Origin: CAVQUE01 sp046290435
Lineage (GTDB): Bacteria; Actinomycetota; Acidimicrobiia; Acidimicrobiales; UBA8592
Length of the DNA: 42,313 nt
Direction of reading: 5' to 3'
Assembly: GCA_046290435.1 (NCBI GenBank)
Contig: JBKAGO010000060.1
Coordinates: 1-42,313, forward strand
This document shows, in pieces, positions 41,490 through 42,313 of this stretch. Numbering within the stretch: position 1 is the stretch's first letter; every line of letters starts with the position of its first letter. The position numbers and the translations under genes are program-made. The notes beneath the pieces were generated by a model that saw only the letters and a list, made by a program, of their open reading frames with translations, did not search any database and was not told the DNA's origin.

Positions 41490-42313
41490 TCAGTAGATCG
41501 TCTTCTGCAGCATCGACAGGATCCACTCGCCCGAGGTGGTGATCTCGTGGCGCGGTGGCGCCTCGTCGCTGGCGCAGGTGGGGATGCACTCGATGACGGC
41601 GTCGTAGGACGGTTGGTGGAAGAACGCGATGGAGAGGCGGTCCCCGGTGTCGCCGTCGGGTACGACCACCCGGTGCATCGTCGAGACCCATCGGTCGTTG
41701 GTCCAGGTGGCCATGAGGTCGCCCAGGTTGATCACGAAGGAATCCGGGATGGTGGGGACGTCCTCCCATTCGCCGTCGGGGCTGAGGATCTGCAGGCCCG
41801 GACGGCCGTCGTGGCCGAGGATGGTCAGGCTCCCCCAGTCCGAATGTGCGCCTCGCCGGAGTTGGCCCGGCGCGGGCGCACGGTCGAGCGCCGGGTAGTG
41901 GTTGACCGCGAGGTTGGTGATGTGGTCGGCGATCTTGTCGTCGAACCAGTGCTCGTCGAGGCCGAGCGCGGATGCCATGAGCCGCATCAGACGCAGCGCC
42001 AGGTCCTCCATGGCTGCGTAGTAGGTCTCGAAGGCCTCCTGGAAGCCCGTGGGTTGTTCGGGCCAGACGTTGGGAGCGAAGAACGCCTCGCGACCCGGCT
42101 TGTAGCCGGCCCGCGCTGCGACGTCGGGATCGTCGAAGCGGTTGACCGTGTAGAGCTCGCACAGGTCGGGCGGTGTCTCCACGTCGCGGGATGCCGCGAG
42201 CGCCGAACCCTCCGCCGGCGTGTAGCCCCGGTAGATGCCGTCGGTGCGGGCGTAGCGCATCTTGTCCTCGAGGGGCAGCGCGAAGAACGCACGCGCCGCA
42301 CCGTCGATGCCAG
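41490..42313 (-). CDS. Isopenicillin N synthase-like Fe(II)/2-oxoglutarate dioxygenase, 5' partial
   Basis: The N-terminus lies beyond the window end; the frame is open to the edge, giving about 274 residues. Fe(II) ligands H-x-D...H are seen in AHSDWGSLTIL and STMHRVVVP, with the 2-oxoglutarate Arg in RLSIAFFHQPS. Other family features: AVNHYPALDR, SFVINLGDLMATWTNDRW. The family oxidises small molecules (antibiotic or plant hormone precursors, and many unknown substrates). Neighbours (deaminase, VOC) suggest a nitrogen-heterocycle pathway, which is speculation. The upstream part seen (DGAARAFFALPLEDKMRYA) is typical of the family's N-terminal linker. Confidence 0.92.
   Translation of the reverse strand, partial: GIDGAARAFFALPLEDKMRYARTDGIYRGYTPAEGSALAASRDVETPPDLCELYTVNRFDDPDVAARAGYKPGREAFFAPNVWPEQPTGFQEAFETYYAAMEDLALRLMRLMASALGLDEHWFDDKIADHITNLAVNHYPALDRAPAPGQLRRGAHSDWGSLTILGHDGRPGLQILSPDGEWEDVPTIPDSFVINLGDLMATWTNDRWVSTMHRVVVPDGDTGDRLSIAFFHQPSYDAVIECIPTCASDEAPPRHEITTSGEWILSMLQKTIY

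Overview
The window is a very GC-rich actinobacterial chromosome segment. A mycothione reductase implies mycothiol as the low-molecular-weight thiol. The block gcvH - garA - ftsR - DUF151 nuclease - MerR matches the order around Rv1826-Rv1830 of Mycobacterium tuberculosis. Starts are mostly GTG or ATG, genes often overlap by GTGA/ATGA, and acyl-CoA/steroid-type catabolic genes are common. The class is probably Acidimicrobiia or a relative; this is inference, because no rRNA is present.

Layout. 1-5.4 kb: a partial CrtI-like FAD oxidoreductase, a membrane protein, then a minus-strand lipid/steroid-type operon (DUF35 OB-fold protein, 22-codon mini-ORF, thiolase, EchA20-like crotonase) and an SDR. 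A TetR-like palindrome lies upstream of the operon and a second one in the SDR/hypothetical divergent promoter. 5.5-10.3 kb: a large hypothetical protein, a ~219-bp tandem repeat, a perfect 20-bp hairpin, a tandem glycine riboswitch and gcvP. 10.3-12.9 kb: two toxin-antitoxin modules (MazF-like and VapBC) flanking a CMD/VOC gene pair. 12.9-15.8 kb: zinc metallopeptidase, enoyl-CoA hydratase, and a scar of two truncated genes (GNAT and 13E12/DUF222). 15.8-23.8 kb: 2-hydroxyacid dehydrogenase, SDR-mtr-serine hydrolase operon, acyl-CoA synthetase, FG-GAP/CAP secreted protein. 23.9-30.4 kb: aroC, a thioredoxin-like gene with in-frame UGA, gcvT, MerR, DUF151, ftsR, garA, gcvH, CDP-alcohol phosphatidyltransferase. 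30.5-35.8 kb: HIT, DUF2079, SOS peptidase, ferredoxin, cytochrome P450, two small hypothetical proteins. 36-42.3 kb: lipoprotein plus large secreted propeller protein, a second gene with in-frame UGA (GrdB/PrdB-type selenoprotein B family), VOC, deaminase and a partial Fe(II)/2OG-type dioxygenase.

The main result is two selenoprotein genes about 14 kb apart. Each is interrupted by a UGA exactly where a UxxC redox motif is expected (U-P-A-C at 25534, U-P-L-C at 39869), the frame continues to a natural protein end, and a short hairpin follows the UGA. A standard gene caller would split or truncate both. Together they suggest an organism that decodes selenocysteine, with selenium-based redox enzymes beside a mycothiol system. 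Glycine metabolism is concentrated here too: gcvP under a glycine riboswitch, with gcvT and gcvH inside the GarA/FtsR neighbourhood.
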